Source: Bradyrhizobium sp. CER78
Lineage (GTDB): Bacteria; Pseudomonadota; Alphaproteobacteria; Rhizobiales; Xanthobacteraceae
Direction: 5' to 3'
Length of the DNA: 64,000 nucleotides
Assembly (NCBI RefSeq): GCF_029846235.1
Contig: NZ_JARVWP010000013.1
Coordinates: 62,001-126,000 of the forward strand
In this document: positions 54,200 through 63,264 of the stretch, piece after piece
Layout: each line of letters starts with the position of its first letter
Numbering within the stretch: the first letter of the stretch is position 1
The notes under the pieces: generated by a model
Database searches by the model: none
What the model was told of the DNA's origin: nothing
The model's input: the letters and a program-made list of their open reading frames with translations, nothing else
Made by a program: the position numbers and the translations under genes

Positions 54200-55798
54200 T
54201 CATTTCTTAGGTACGACGGGCGTCGGCGGGATCAGCGGCACGAGGCAGAGTGTAATGACCCCAATCAGCGCCATGAACAGGAAGGCGTCCGCATAGGCGA
54301 GCGTCGCTGCCTCGCGGCCCCCGACTTCGGCAAGCAATTTGGTGGCGATCTCATGGCTTCTGATCACCGAGTAGCCGCCGCGCACGGTGACGGTGTTCGA
54401 GGCCGTGGTCATCCATTCCCGTACGACCTGGCTCGAGGCCCTCAGATGATCGAACAAGCGCGAGGAATGCAGCGTCTCGCGCTGCTCCACCAGGATGGTA
54501 AGCACAGCGACGCCGAGCGCCGCGCCGAACTGGCGGAAGGTCATATAGAGCGAAACACCGTCAAGCAGCTTGTGCTGCTCGATCCGCGCGACGGTGCCGC
54601 TGCCGACCGAAGGCAATAGCGCTGAGACGCAAAGTGCATAGAGCATAAGCGGAAGATAAAAGTAGGAAACCGGCGTGTCCCTGGTGAGGAAGCGGTTGAT
54701 CAGGAGCATCGATGCGATCAGGCAGAGGAGCGCGCCACAAATCGCCTTGCGCTGCCCGAAGCGGGCGACGACGCTAACGATCAACGGACGCACTGCCGCC
54801 GCCGTCAGCGCATACACCGCCATCACCCGCCCGGTCTGCGTCGCGCTGAGCGGCTGCGAGGCTACGTTGCGCAGGAACTCGGGCAGCATGTAAAGGCTGC
54901 CCGACAGGATCATCCCGGTAAACACGCCAATCAGCGCGGATGACAGCACATAACGGTCGAGCAAGAGCTCGAGGCGGAGCAAGGGCGCGCGATTGCGTGG
55001 GCTGGTCTGCCAGATCGCGAACAGGGCCAGCGCCGTGCCGCCGAGCCAGGCCAGCACGCGGATGCGTGGCGATCCGAACCAGTTGTCGATGTGGCCGCGG
55101 CTCAGAATGATCTGCAACGAGACCAGCGTCACGGCGATCAGGACGATGCCTGCCCAATCGGTTGGCCCATGCGACCGCTGCACCGGCAAATCGGGAAAAT
55201 ATCTCAGCAGTACCGCGATCGCCACCGCGGCATAGATGAGGTTGGGAACGCAGATCAACCGCCAACTGAACTCATCGGTGATGTAGCCAGCAAACAACAT
55301 GCCTAACGCGCTCGACAGATAAAGCATGGTGGAGACGCGCATCAAGGCTTCACTGCGCTGCGGCTTGGGCAGCAGCATGTATACGCTCCCGCGCCACCAG
55401 ACTACGAGGCCTGCTCCCGCAAGCCCTTGGAAGGCGCGTGCGACCAGCAAGGTCTGAAAACTATAGGCGGTGACGCTGGCAATCGAAGCCGCTGCAAACA
55501 GCAGGATGGAGCCGATGATGTAGCTCCTGTGGCCGATATAGCCGGCGAGCCAGACGCAAACCGGCACGCCCATGAAAAGCGCCGAGCTATAGATGGTGAG
55601 ACTCCAGCTCGCTTCATCGCCGGAGACACCAAAGCTGCCCGTGATGTCGGTAAGCACAAGATTGACGCTGTCGGCGGTATAGAACTCCATACCGGTCGCA
55701 AAGCCGAAGCCGAGCAGCAGCATGTGAAGGTGACGCTGCGAAAACGTCACGGTTGGCTGCGCTATATCGACCGCCGTCGGTTGGATCAGCTCTTCCAT
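54200..55798 (-). CDS. DHA2-type MFS drug transporter (EmrB-like)
   Basis: A 532-residue inner-membrane transporter with about 14 membrane helices. Motif A is degenerate (AGYIGHRSYIIGSI in the loop between helices 2 and 3). Family features include DEASWSLTIYSSALFMGVPV and the C-terminal half with RQFGAALGVAVLTILVEQ. With the HlyD-type adaptor at 53026 it would export drugs or acidic organic compounds. It starts 22 bases after the DoxX gene stop, so it is in the same operon. Confidence 0.9.
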   Translation of the reverse strand: MEELIQPTAVDIAQPTVTFSQRHLHMLLLGFGFATGMEFYTADSVNLVLTDITGSFGVSGDEASWSLTIYSSALFMGVPVCVWLAGYIGHRSYIIGSILLFAAASIASVTAYSFQTLLVARAFQGLAGAGLVVWWRGSVYMLLPKPQRSEALMRVSTMLYLSSALGMLFAGYITDEFSWRLICVPNLIYAAVAIAVLLRYFPDLPVQRSHGPTDWAGIVLIAVTLVSLQIILSRGHIDNWFGSPRIRVLAWLGGTALALFAIWQTSPRNRAPLLRLELLLDRYVLSSALIGVFTGMILSGSLYMLPEFLRNVASQPLSATQTGRVMAVYALTAAAVRPLIVSVVARFGQRKAICGALLCLIASMLLINRFLTRDTPVSYFYLPLMLYALCVSALLPSVGSGTVARIEQHKLLDGVSLYMTFRQFGAALGVAVLTILVEQRETLHSSRLFDHLRASSQVVREWMTTASNTVTVRGGYSVIRSHEIATKLLAEVGGREAATLAYADAFLFMALIGVITLCLVPLIPPTPVVPKK

Positions 55799-55820
55799 CG
55801 TAACACCACGCGATCACCGG

Positions 55821-56249
55821 CTACCCGTGCAAATCATACGCTGCGACCAGAAGAAAACCTCCGACCAGACCAAGATGCTCGAAGAACGAGTTCTCCGTTT
55901 CATAGCGTTTAGGCAGTGGCGCATCCCAGAATCGGTTGGCCAGAAAGGTCGCGAACAAGGTGAATGCTCCCAGCAAGAGCGCGCCGGCCCAACAAAAGAG
56001 GCCGCTCATAACCAGGAGCGATGCGCCGATCTCCAGCATGATGACGGCAATCGCGAGTGGCGCAGCCGGCCTTAGGCCGAACTGTTTCATCTCGGCGAGC
56101 GCGGCGCCGAAATTGAACGCTTTGGTCAGTCCGCCCTGCAGATAGGCACCGCAAAGGAGAAGCGTGGCGATCCAGCGCAGCGTAGGGGTTGAGAAAACCG
56201 GCGCCAGCCAGGACGTCAATGTTGCATTGAGCGCATCGAGCCAGCTCAT
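55821..56249 (-). CDS. DoxX family membrane protein
   Basis: A 142-residue protein with four hydrophobic helices (ATLLLCGAYLQGGLTKAFNFG; APLAIAVIMLEIGASLLVMSGLFCW; LLLGAFTLFATFLANRFW; HLGLVGGFLLVAAYDL) in the DoxX pattern. The family's redox or quinone role is not settled. The ATG at 56249 lies just past the amidohydrolase stop; a GTG two codons earlier overlaps it. The operon context is hydrolase plus efflux pump. Confidence 0.85.
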   Translation of the reverse strand: MSWLDALNATLTSWLAPVFSTPTLRWIATLLLCGAYLQGGLTKAFNFGAALAEMKQFGLRPAAPLAIAVIMLEIGASLLVMSGLFCWAGALLLGAFTLFATFLANRFWDAPLPKRYETENSFFEHLGLVGGFLLVAAYDLHG

Positions 56250-56251
56250 GG

Positions 56252-58126
56252 TCACACCGCCCAGCAGGCGCAGCCGAGCGCGCCCCAGAAGCTCTTGAGA
56301 TCTGCAACGGGGACCCGGCTCGACCAGGCTCGCGCGTGATCATGCCCATGGACGCCGCAACTGTTGGCGCAGCCGCAGAATGTGGTTGCCTCGATCCTGG
56401 CCGCCCGCGCCGGGCCCTTCTCCGCCCAGGCACCGTAGCCGCCGAAGCTCCGCACCGGCGACCAGTCCGGCATCGCCGGCGGCGGCGCGGCCTTGTCGAG
56501 GGGAGCGAAATCCCGTGCGCCAAAAACGATCTTGCCGCCGACGATCGTCAACTCGCTGGTGATATCGGCAATCTCGTCCTCCGCGCAGGAGAAGTAGTCG
56601 CGATCGGGGACGATCAGGTCCGCGAACTGACCGACCTGTATACGGCCCTTCTTACCTTCCTCATTGGAGAACCAGGTGACGTTTTCCGTCCACATGCGCA
56701 GTGCCGTCTCGCGATCGAGGCAATTGCGCTGCGGCGTAATGCGAAGTCCGGCTACCGTCCTGCCCGTGACCAGCCAGGACAGCGAAACCCAGGGGTTGTA
56801 GGAGGCGACGCGCGTAGCATCGGTGCCGGCGGACACCTTGACACCCTTGTCGAGGATCTTTTTCACCGGCGGCGTTGCTTCCGCGGCCCGAGCACCATAG
56901 CGCTCGACGAAATATTCGCCCTGATAGGCCATTCGATGCTGCACCGCGACGCCGCCGCCAAGCGCGGCAATGCGATCGATCGACCGATCCGAAATCGTCT
57001 CGGCGTGATCGAAGAACCAATGCAGGCCTTCCAGTGGCGTGTCCTGGTTCACTTTCTCGAACACGTTGAGCGCGCGTGAGATCGTCTCGTCGTAAGTCGC
57101 GTGCAGCCGCCACGGCCATTTGTTCTGTACCAGCACACGCACGACGTCCTCGAGCTCGCCTTCCATTTCCGGCGGCATGTCGGGCCGCGCTACGCGGAAA
57201 TCCTCGAAATCGGCGGCCGAGAACACCAGCATCTCGCCGGCGCCGTTGTGACGGAAATAATCGGTGCCTTGCTTGTATTTCGAGGTGCTGGTCCAGTTCA
57301 GGAAGTCCTCCTTCTCGCCCTTCGGCTTCTGCGTAAACAGATTGTAGGCAAGGCGAATCGTAAGGTTCCCTTCGTCAGACAGCTTCTGGATCACGGCATA
57401 ATCGTCCGGGTAATTCTGGAAGCCGCCGCCTGCGTCGATCGCGCCGGTGACGCCAAGCCGGTTCAGCTCGCGCATGAAGTGCCGCGTCGAATTGACCTGG
57501 TAGTCGAACGGCAGCTTCGGACCTTTGGCCAGCGTCGCGTAGAGAATGTTGGCGTTCGGTTTAGCAAGCAGCAGTCCGGTCGGATTACCCTTGGCGTCGC
57601 GCGTGATCTCGCCACCAGGAGGCTCCGGGGTATCTTTCGTGTAGCCGACCGCACGTAGCGCTGCAGCGTTGAGGATGGCGCGGTCGTAGAGATGCAGGAT
57701 GAAGACCGGCGTGTCGGGCGCGGCCGCATTGAGCTCATCGATGGTTGGCAGACGCTTCTCCACGAACTGATGCTCCGTGAAGCCACCGATAACGCGTACC
57801 CACTGCGGTGGTGGCGTGATCGCCACTTGCCGCTTCAACATCGCCATTGCGTCTGCGAGCGAGCGCACGCCATCCCAACGCAGCTCCATGTTGAAGTTCA
57901 GACCGCCGCGGATGATGTGGAGATGATTGTCGATGAGGCCGGGCAGCGCGCGGCGTCCCTTGAGATCGATGACTCTGGTCGAGGGGACGGCCAGCTTCAT
58001 CACGTCGCTGTCGTGACCAACGGCCGTGAACACGCCATCCTTGATCGCGACGGCGGTGGCCGCGGGATTGCCGCGGTCGAGCGTGGCGAAGAGTCCGCGA
58101 TGGAGGATGATATCGGGAGCGCTCAT
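56252..58126 (-). CDS. amidohydrolase family 3 (YtcJ-like) hydrolase
   Basis: A 624-residue metal-dependent hydrolase. The N-terminal composite domain is followed by a TIM barrel with the first metal motif HLH (GLIDNHLHIIRGG, about residue 67), the WFFDHAETISDRSI segment and the late aspartate in SAGTDATR. The C-terminus has an unusual cysteine-rich tail (FCGCANSCGVHGHDH and GCACWAV) not part of the standard fold, perhaps a metal site. The substrate, an amide or ester, is unknown. Its ATG overlaps the XapX stop. Confidence 0.85.
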   Translation of the reverse strand: MSAPDIILHRGLFATLDRGNPAATAVAIKDGVFTAVGHDSDVMKLAVPSTRVIDLKGRRALPGLIDNHLHIIRGGLNFNMELRWDGVRSLADAMAMLKRQVAITPPPQWVRVIGGFTEHQFVEKRLPTIDELNAAAPDTPVFILHLYDRAILNAAALRAVGYTKDTPEPPGGEITRDAKGNPTGLLLAKPNANILYATLAKGPKLPFDYQVNSTRHFMRELNRLGVTGAIDAGGGFQNYPDDYAVIQKLSDEGNLTIRLAYNLFTQKPKGEKEDFLNWTSTSKYKQGTDYFRHNGAGEMLVFSAADFEDFRVARPDMPPEMEGELEDVVRVLVQNKWPWRLHATYDETISRALNVFEKVNQDTPLEGLHWFFDHAETISDRSIDRIAALGGGVAVQHRMAYQGEYFVERYGARAAEATPPVKKILDKGVKVSAGTDATRVASYNPWVSLSWLVTGRTVAGLRITPQRNCLDRETALRMWTENVTWFSNEEGKKGRIQVGQFADLIVPDRDYFSCAEDEIADITSELTIVGGKIVFGARDFAPLDKAAPPPAMPDWSPVRSFGGYGAWAEKGPARAARIEATTFCGCANSCGVHGHDHARAWSSRVPVADLKSFWGALGCACWAV

Positions 58127-58407
58127 GAGATCTTGTCCGTAGTCTTGACGGTTGACGGCTCACTGCCAGCCGCGTGGCCCAGCAGCATTCCAAAGATGTG
58201 TGGCGCACATTTCGCCCGACGCCAGGCAGCTGACAGCGCCGAGCCTGTCATCATCTGCTTGCCGATCGGGATTGCCTGCTCACCAACGAGAATGCCGAGC
58301 AGTCCTACCAACGCCACCAGCGGCGGTGCCGGCGAGCGCACGTTCAGAAGGCTGTAGATGACTCCGATGAGAACGCCGGCAGCGAGAGACAAGACGTAGG
58401 TTTTCAT
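58123..58407 (-). CDS. XapX (DUF1427) domain protein
   Basis: A 94-residue membrane protein with two helices forming the XapX domain (TYVLSLAAGVLIGVIYSLLNVRSPAPPLVALVGLLGILVGEQ), then a short polar tail. XapX proteins are often encoded with amidohydrolases and hydrolases. Their role is unknown. Its stop overlaps the start of the amidohydrolase gene, so it is coupled to it. Confidence 0.88.
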   Translation of the reverse strand: MKTYVLSLAAGVLIGVIYSLLNVRSPAPPLVALVGLLGILVGEQAIPIGKQMMTGSALSAAWRRAKCAPHIFGMLLGHAAGSEPSTVKTTDKIS

Positions 58408-58483
58408 GACGCTTTCCGGCTTCGAGGTTTATCGCCGGCGGCTCGCAGCGCCGGCGACATATCTGATGCGTTGCAAGGCTGCG

Positions 58484-59152
58484 TCAGGCCGCTTGCTTCT
58501 CCGACGAACCGATGCGCTTTGCGTTGTCGTAGCTCTCCATGACTGCCCTGTAGTTCGGGGTGGCCACGGTGTAGATGTCGGCGATCTCCGCCGCTTCGGG
58601 CCGCGCCCACGTGCGATGCAGCTCGGAGATGGTCGCGTTGGTCGAGGTCGGCACGATCCCGCCCTGGATGAAGCGCGCGAGCGTTGTGCGCGAAACGAAC
58701 TCCGTGGGGTCGCCGGAGGCGTCCATCACCGCATAGACGTTGAAGCCTGCCGCCTTCGCATCCAGCGCGGGGAACATCACGCAGACGCTGGTCCAGACAC
58801 CGGCCATGATCAGCGTTTTCTTACCGGTCGCGCGAACGGCCTCGACATAGGCATCGTTGTCCCAGGCGTTAACTTGGCCATGGCGCGAGACATAGACCGC
58901 ATGCGGCGCGTGCTCGGCGATCTCCGGCATCAGCGGGCCGTTCGGTCCCTCCGGCACGGACGCCGTCGTGATGACCGGAATCTTCAGAAGGGTCGCGATC
59001 CGGGCTAGTGCGATGACATTAGCCCGCAGCTCAGCGACGGTGATGTCCTTCACGGTCTGAAGCAAGCCAGCTTGATGGTCGAGCAACAGCAAGGCCGTAT
59101 CGTCAACATTGATCAAGGCCTTGCCGCCGCCGCTGGGGAGAATGTGGCTCAT
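58484..59152 (-). CDS. isochorismatase-like cysteine hydrolase (YcaC type)
   Basis: A 222-residue cysteine hydrolase. The catalytic aspartate is in LLLLDHQAG (D25) and the nucleophile cysteine in GVWTSVCVMF (C124). The GQVNAWDND segment is typical of YcaC-like hydrolases. The substrate is unknown; family members act on amides or nitrile-like compounds. It starts a minus-strand operon, with AGGAG before the ATG at 59152, and 76 bases separate it from the XapX gene. A pair of direct repeats lies about 90 bases upstream. Confidence 0.85.
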   Translation of the reverse strand: MSHILPSGGGKALINVDDTALLLLDHQAGLLQTVKDITVAELRANVIALARIATLLKIPVITTASVPEGPNGPLMPEIAEHAPHAVYVSRHGQVNAWDNDAYVEAVRATGKKTLIMAGVWTSVCVMFPALDAKAAGFNVYAVMDASGDPTEFVSRTTLARFIQGGIVPTSTNATISELHRTWARPEAAEIADIYTVATPNYRAVMESYDNAKRIGSSEKQAA

Positions 59153-59233
59153 TTGGTGCTCCTGTCCTTTCAGAATTTTTCCAATTGATGGCGTTGAAGA
59201 TAGGAGCAGAACCGTTCGCGCGCTTTGCACCGC

Positions 59234-59263
59234 GTGCTGTCGCTTTTTCCTTTAGTGCTGTCG
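59234..59263. promoter_or_regulatory. direct repeat GTGCTGTCG, 21 bases apart
   Basis: GTGCTGTCG at 59234-59242 repeats exactly at 59255-59263, two helical turns apart, upstream of the hydrolase operon. Such phased direct repeats are typical binding sites for MocR or AraC regulators. Confidence 0.5.
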
Positions 59264-59430
59264 ATCGAAGGAGGTTTTAGTGACCGGAAGGCCCAGCCGC
59301 GGGCCCGGGCCGACGACTGACGTGCAGTTGGAGCGCGATCGTTCAGCGCCAATCACAAATTGATTTATGCCGTACCCGACCTAAGCGTTGGCAGAGCAAA
59401 GCCGAAACCGGCCCGCTCAGCATGCCTCGC

Positions 59431-60774
59431 TCATTCGGTCGTATCGAAATCGACCTCGTTAGTGCTCAGCATCGCGGCCAGCGTGCTGAGGCCGCTATCG
59501 AGCTGATCCATAGTCGGAGCCGCGAGCGCCAGTCTGACGGCGTTCGGCGCATGACCGGCTGTCACGGCGAAGGACGTTGAAGGCGTCAACGCAATGTCCC
59601 GTCTGGCCGCTGCCGCCACGAAACTCTGCGAGCGCCAGTGCGCCGGCAACGTCAACCACAGATGAAAGCACTTTTCATTGGTTTGGATTTCGAAGCCCGA
59701 AAGACGACCGATCGCCAGTTTCTGACGCGCGCGCGCGTCCAGGCGCCTCAGTCTCGTCAGTTCGGCAACTGTGCCGTCGCCCATCAACCGCTGCGCGGCC
59801 GCGAACGCAAACCCTGATGCGGTCCAGCCACCGGAACGCACCGAGGCCATCACGCTCTCGCGCAGTCGCTGCGGCGACACGATGAACCCCACGGTTAGCC
59901 CCGGCGCGACTCTCTTGGACAGGCTATCGATGACGATGCAGGAATCCGGGGCAAGCGCAGCAAGTGGGGCTTGGTCATCGAAGAACCCGTAGACATTGTC
60001 CTCGATGATCGGAAGCGCGAGCTTTTCAACGACGCGAAGGATGTCGGCGCGCCGCGACGCTGGCATCGTCATACCCAAAGGATTTTGAATGGCCGGCTGG
60101 ATGTAGATGGCCGAGAGATGGGCCTCACGATGCGCCTTTTGCACCGAATCTGGCCGCAGGCCGTCTTCATCCATCGCGAGCGGCACAAGTGAAATACCGA
60201 GCCTGGCTGCGATGCCCTTGATGAAGGGATAGGTCAACGCCTCAACGCCGCAGCGGCCGCCCGTGGGAACGACGGCCGCGAGCGCCGCGGCAATGCTCTG
60301 CCGCCCGTTACCCGCGAACGCAAGTTGTTCGGGAGACGGGGACCATCCGTTCTGTGTCAGATGGGCGGCTGCTACGCTTCGCAGCGCCGGTGTTCCAACA
60401 CTGGTCGCCCACCTCAATGCCTCATCGAGCGCCGCAGGTTTCTCCAATCCGTCCAGACTTTTTGCAACGAGCACAGTCTGCTCGGGACGCATCGGATAGT
60501 TGAACTCGAGATCGATCCGGATGCCGCGCGGCTCACTTGACGCTGCGGCGCCGCGTTTGGCGTCGCCTGAGATGAAGGTGCCGCGGCCGACTTCACCGAC
60601 GACAAGTCCGCGGCGCAGGAGCTCTGCATAGACCCGGCCAGCCGTCGAGACCGCGATTTTGCGGTCATACGCAAAATTGCGCTGGGGCGGCAGCCGATCG
60701 CCCGGTTTGAGGGTGCCGTCGGCGATTTCCCCCGCAATCGCATCCGCCAGCCTCAGATATTCGAACCTCGACAT
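59431..60774 (-). CDS. MocR-family transcriptional regulator (GntR HTH plus aminotransferase domain)
   Basis: A 447-residue regulator with an N-terminal winged helix (YLRLADAIAGEIADGTLKPGDRLPPQR, about 4-70, ending RGTFISG) and a C-terminal fold-type I aminotransferase domain. The PLP lysine is in VIDSLSKRVAPGLTVGFI. The aminotransferase domain presumably senses PLP or an amine. It is upstream of the hydrolase-efflux operon on the same strand and probably regulates it. Three CAATGT boxes at its own start suggest autoregulation. The ATG at 60774 fits the usual short leader. Confidence 0.88.
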   Translation of the reverse strand: MSRFEYLRLADAIAGEIADGTLKPGDRLPPQRNFAYDRKIAVSTAGRVYAELLRRGLVVGEVGRGTFISGDAKRGAAASSEPRGIRIDLEFNYPMRPEQTVLVAKSLDGLEKPAALDEALRWATSVGTPALRSVAAAHLTQNGWSPSPEQLAFAGNGRQSIAAALAAVVPTGGRCGVEALTYPFIKGIAARLGISLVPLAMDEDGLRPDSVQKAHREAHLSAIYIQPAIQNPLGMTMPASRRADILRVVEKLALPIIEDNVYGFFDDQAPLAALAPDSCIVIDSLSKRVAPGLTVGFIVSPQRLRESVMASVRSGGWTASGFAFAAAQRLMGDGTVAELTRLRRLDARARQKLAIGRLSGFEIQTNEKCFHLWLTLPAHWRSQSFVAAAARRDIALTPSTSFAVTAGHAPNAVRLALAAPTMDQLDSGLSTLAAMLSTNEVDFDTTE

Positions 60775-60788
60775 GATTGCACCGAGAT

Positions 60789-60836
60789 CAATGTTTATTG
60801 AATCGATGTCAATGTAAACATTGCACCGAGCAATGT
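60789..60836. promoter_or_regulatory. three phased CAATGT boxes at the MocR start
   Basis: CAATGT occurs at 60789, 60810 and near 60831, spaced 20-21 bases; the middle one is half of CAATGTAAACATTG, an inverted pair. They lie just upstream of the MocR start and in the divergent promoter region, so they are a likely operator. Confidence 0.55.
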
Positions 60837-60976
60837 CTCGGGTCATTCTGACCGCGTCAAGCCGATTGTAACGGATTTAGCGAAGATTTCTGCCGGTGAT
60901 GAGCACGCGGACCGCTCGAAAGAGCGTTCGTCGCGACGGTGCAGCATTGCCCGCAGCCACCCATTGGAGGCCCGAA

Positions 60977-61216
60977 ATGTCTGCAATCATTTCAAAAATC
61001 GCCCCGTGTGGCGTCACGAAGACGCCGGGTACCTGGGCTCAACTTCTCGGCAATTGCTGCGACGCCGTCGTGAGCCATTTCATCCGCCGAGCCGCCATTG
61101 CGACGCTTTGCCAGCTCGACGACCGTGCACTGCAGGGTATCGGGCTCGGACGGCCCCAGATCGAAGCGGCTGTCCACGGTCTCGTCGCCCGTTCGGAGCG
61201 GGAGCAGGTGTCATGA
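60977..61216 (+). CDS. DUF1127-containing small protein
   Basis: A 79-residue protein whose C-terminal part fits DUF1127 (IATLCQLDDRALQGIGLGRPQIEAAV). DUF1127 proteins often bind RNA or act in stress and phosphate response, but this one is untested. The ATG at 60977 has GGAGG at ideal distance. Its stop overlaps the start of the exporter gene (ATGA). Confidence 0.75.
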   Translation: MSAIISKIAPCGVTKTPGTWAQLLGNCCDAVVSHFIRRAAIATLCQLDDRALQGIGLGRPQIEAAVHGLVARSEREQVS

Positions 61217-61989
61217 TGATATCCTCCCCAGTCGACCTGAGCGCCACAACGATTGCCGTCGCCTTCGCCGGCGTCTTCCTGATCTGCTTCATGAAGGGTG
61301 CCTTCGGCGGCGGCTTTTCCATCGTCGGCATTCCGCTGTTGTCGATTGTGATGGATCCGGTCACGGCGGGCGGCCTGCTCGCGCCGCTGTTCATTGCGAT
61401 GGACCTGTTTGCGCTGTTCTTCTGGAAGCCGTCGACCTGGTCGAAGCCGGATCTTGCTTTGCTGCTGCCGGGTCTCGTGGTCGGCATCGCGTGCGGCTAC
61501 CTGGTATTCCGCTTTCTCGACCACCGCGCGATTGCGATCGTGATGGCAGTGACGACGCTGATCTTCGTTGGAATTTGGTTCGCCGGCGGCGGGAAGATCA
61601 ACATACGACCGCGTTCCACGTCGAAGGCGATCACGGCCGGCTTCGCATCAGGGGTGACCACCATGGTGGCGCACTCGGGTGGCCCTCCACTGGCGATGTA
61701 TCTTCTGCCCCTCGGACTCACCAAGGAGATTTACGCAGGGACGACCAGCCTGTTCTTCACGGTCGGCAACGCGACCAAGGCAGTGCCGTGGCTGTTGCTG
61801 GTGAAGCCGACGATGGGCGTGTGGAAGTTGATGGCGATCTGCCTGCTCGCGATCCCCGCCGGCGTGTGGCTGGGCTGGCGGCTGCACGGCGTACTGGATC
61901 AGCGCCAGATCTATCGTACCTGCTACGGATTGCTCATCGTGACGGCACTGAAGTTGTTATGGGACGGCATTTCGGGGTATGTCGCATGA
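61213..61989 (+). CDS. TauE/SafE family exporter
   Basis: A 258-residue inner-membrane protein with about eight hydrophobic helices of the TauE/SafE type: MKGAFGGGFSIVGIPLLSIVMDPVTAGGLLAPLFI and the second half with TAGFASGVTTMVAHSGGPPLAMYLLPLGL. These proteins export sulfite, sulfoacetate or similar organic anions. The ATG at 61213 overlaps the DUF1127 stop. A second ATG follows at once. It opposes the MocR gene and shares its promoter region. Confidence 0.88.
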   Translation: MMISSPVDLSATTIAVAFAGVFLICFMKGAFGGGFSIVGIPLLSIVMDPVTAGGLLAPLFIAMDLFALFFWKPSTWSKPDLALLLPGLVVGIACGYLVFRFLDHRAIAIVMAVTTLIFVGIWFAGGGKINIRPRSTSKAITAGFASGVTTMVAHSGGPPLAMYLLPLGLTKEIYAGTTSLFFTVGNATKAVPWLLLVKPTMGVWKLMAICLLAIPAGVWLGWRLHGVLDQRQIYRTCYGLLIVTALKLLWDGISGYVA

Positions 61990-62174
61990 GCGCGAATGTA
62001 AGCATTCGGCCGTTCCCGGTTTGCGGCCTGCAGAATCAGGTTGGTCCGACTTCAAGAACGTGTCGGCAGGCGCAAGAACGTGGGCGACTTGAACCATTGC
62101 CTGCTCCACAAAGATCGGCCCGGCAAACAAGAATCGATCGTAACGATTCAATCTTGAAGAAGCCGGCGTTGAAA

Positions 62175-63206
62175 GTGGTGCGGGAGCAACGCCACGGAGA
62201 ACTGGCTGATCCATCCGTCTCGGAGAGATATGGTTCCGAGGGGCTGTTGCTGTCGTCCGCAGGTCGAGGCTGGTCCGGAATCTCGGCCGAGTTGCGGAAT
62301 CATGCGAAAGCCATCATCCCTTGGAGGGGTTCGCAGTCGGGGGTCGAGATCTGCGTCGATCTCCGGGGCAACGAATCGTTCGTCACGCGGCGGACTGCAA
62401 GCATCGAAGATCGAAGAATCTCAAGCAGAGATACAATCTGGTTGTCTCCTCCTGACTTGCAGGAAGGTGTAGTCGATATTGACGCAGACATGGCTGAAGT
62501 GCTGCATATTCATCTTCCCTTGAGCCAGTTCACACCGAATAACCTCGGCATCAAAATCGATGAGGCAGACACCGGGGCCCTGAGATATGAGCTGGCCTTC
62601 GAAGATCCGCTTTTGGCGGAAATCGCACATGCCGTTGCGTCCGAACTTCAAGCACAAACCTCGGCCGGCGATCTGCTAGTCGACTCTCTGGCTACGAGTA
62701 TGACGGCGAGGCTAATTCAAAAGCATACGGGACCATCTCCCGCTCAGTCTTCGTCGTGGATCACTAGAGAAGGGCTGGACCGACGCAGATTGTTCCGTGT
62801 GCTGGAACACGTAGAAGCGAACCTGGAAGGCAAGCTCACGATTGATAACATGGCCTCGGTCGCCTGCTTGAGCAGGTACCATTTTTCGCGGGCGTTCAAG
62901 AAGGCGACGGGGCAGTCACCTCACCGCTATGTCAGTGGCAGACGCCTCGAGCGCGCGAAAGGCCTCCTATCGAAGGGCGACCGATCGCTGGTGGACATCG
63001 CGCTGGCGCTCAGCTTCTCCAGCCAAGCCAATTTCACCAGAGCCTTCACGAAGGCGACGGGTCAGGCGCCTGGTCAGTTTCGGCTCCGCAATGGTGTAAG
63101 ATCGCTCGCTCCGGAGTGGAAGCGCAGCGACTATGTTCGAGAAGTAACGCCGCGGGACCATCCGCACCGATCGGAAGTCTGGACGCGGAGGTCCGAAGAA
63201 TCCTGA
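62175..63206 (+). CDS. AraC-family regulator
   Basis: A regulator of ~343 residues, similar over its length to the one at 51028: N-terminal SSAGRGWSGISAELRNHAKAIIPW, middle LSQFTPNNLGIKIDEADTGALRYELAFEDPLLAEIAHAV, and the HTH pair LTIDNMASVACLSRYHFSRAFKKATGQSPHRY and DIALALSFSSQANFTRAF. The frame is open far upstream and includes an ATG at 61986 that overlaps the exporter stop, but the sequence before 62170 is unlike the relative at 51028. I prefer a GTG near 62175. A longer protein from 61986 is possible. Confidence 0.7.
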   Translation: MVREQRHGELADPSVSERYGSEGLLLSSAGRGWSGISAELRNHAKAIIPWRGSQSGVEICVDLRGNESFVTRRTASIEDRRISSRDTIWLSPPDLQEGVVDIDADMAEVLHIHLPLSQFTPNNLGIKIDEADTGALRYELAFEDPLLAEIAHAVASELQAQTSAGDLLVDSLATSMTARLIQKHTGPSPAQSSSWITREGLDRRRLFRVLEHVEANLEGKLTIDNMASVACLSRYHFSRAFKKATGQSPHRYVSGRRLERAKGLLSKGDRSLVDIALALSFSSQANFTRAFTKATGQAPGQFRLRNGVRSLAPEWKRSDYVREVTPRDHPHRSEVWTRRSEES

Positions 63207-63264
63207 AGGACGTTTCGATGACACCATTTCTGAGTATAGGTCACAGTCAAAACGGGGAGCAGCC

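Noticed and set aside
61098..63206. A 702-codon reading frame that would fuse exporter and AraC sequence
   Set aside because: The first half is an off-frame reading of the TauE gene. Only the last ~343 codons are AraC-like.
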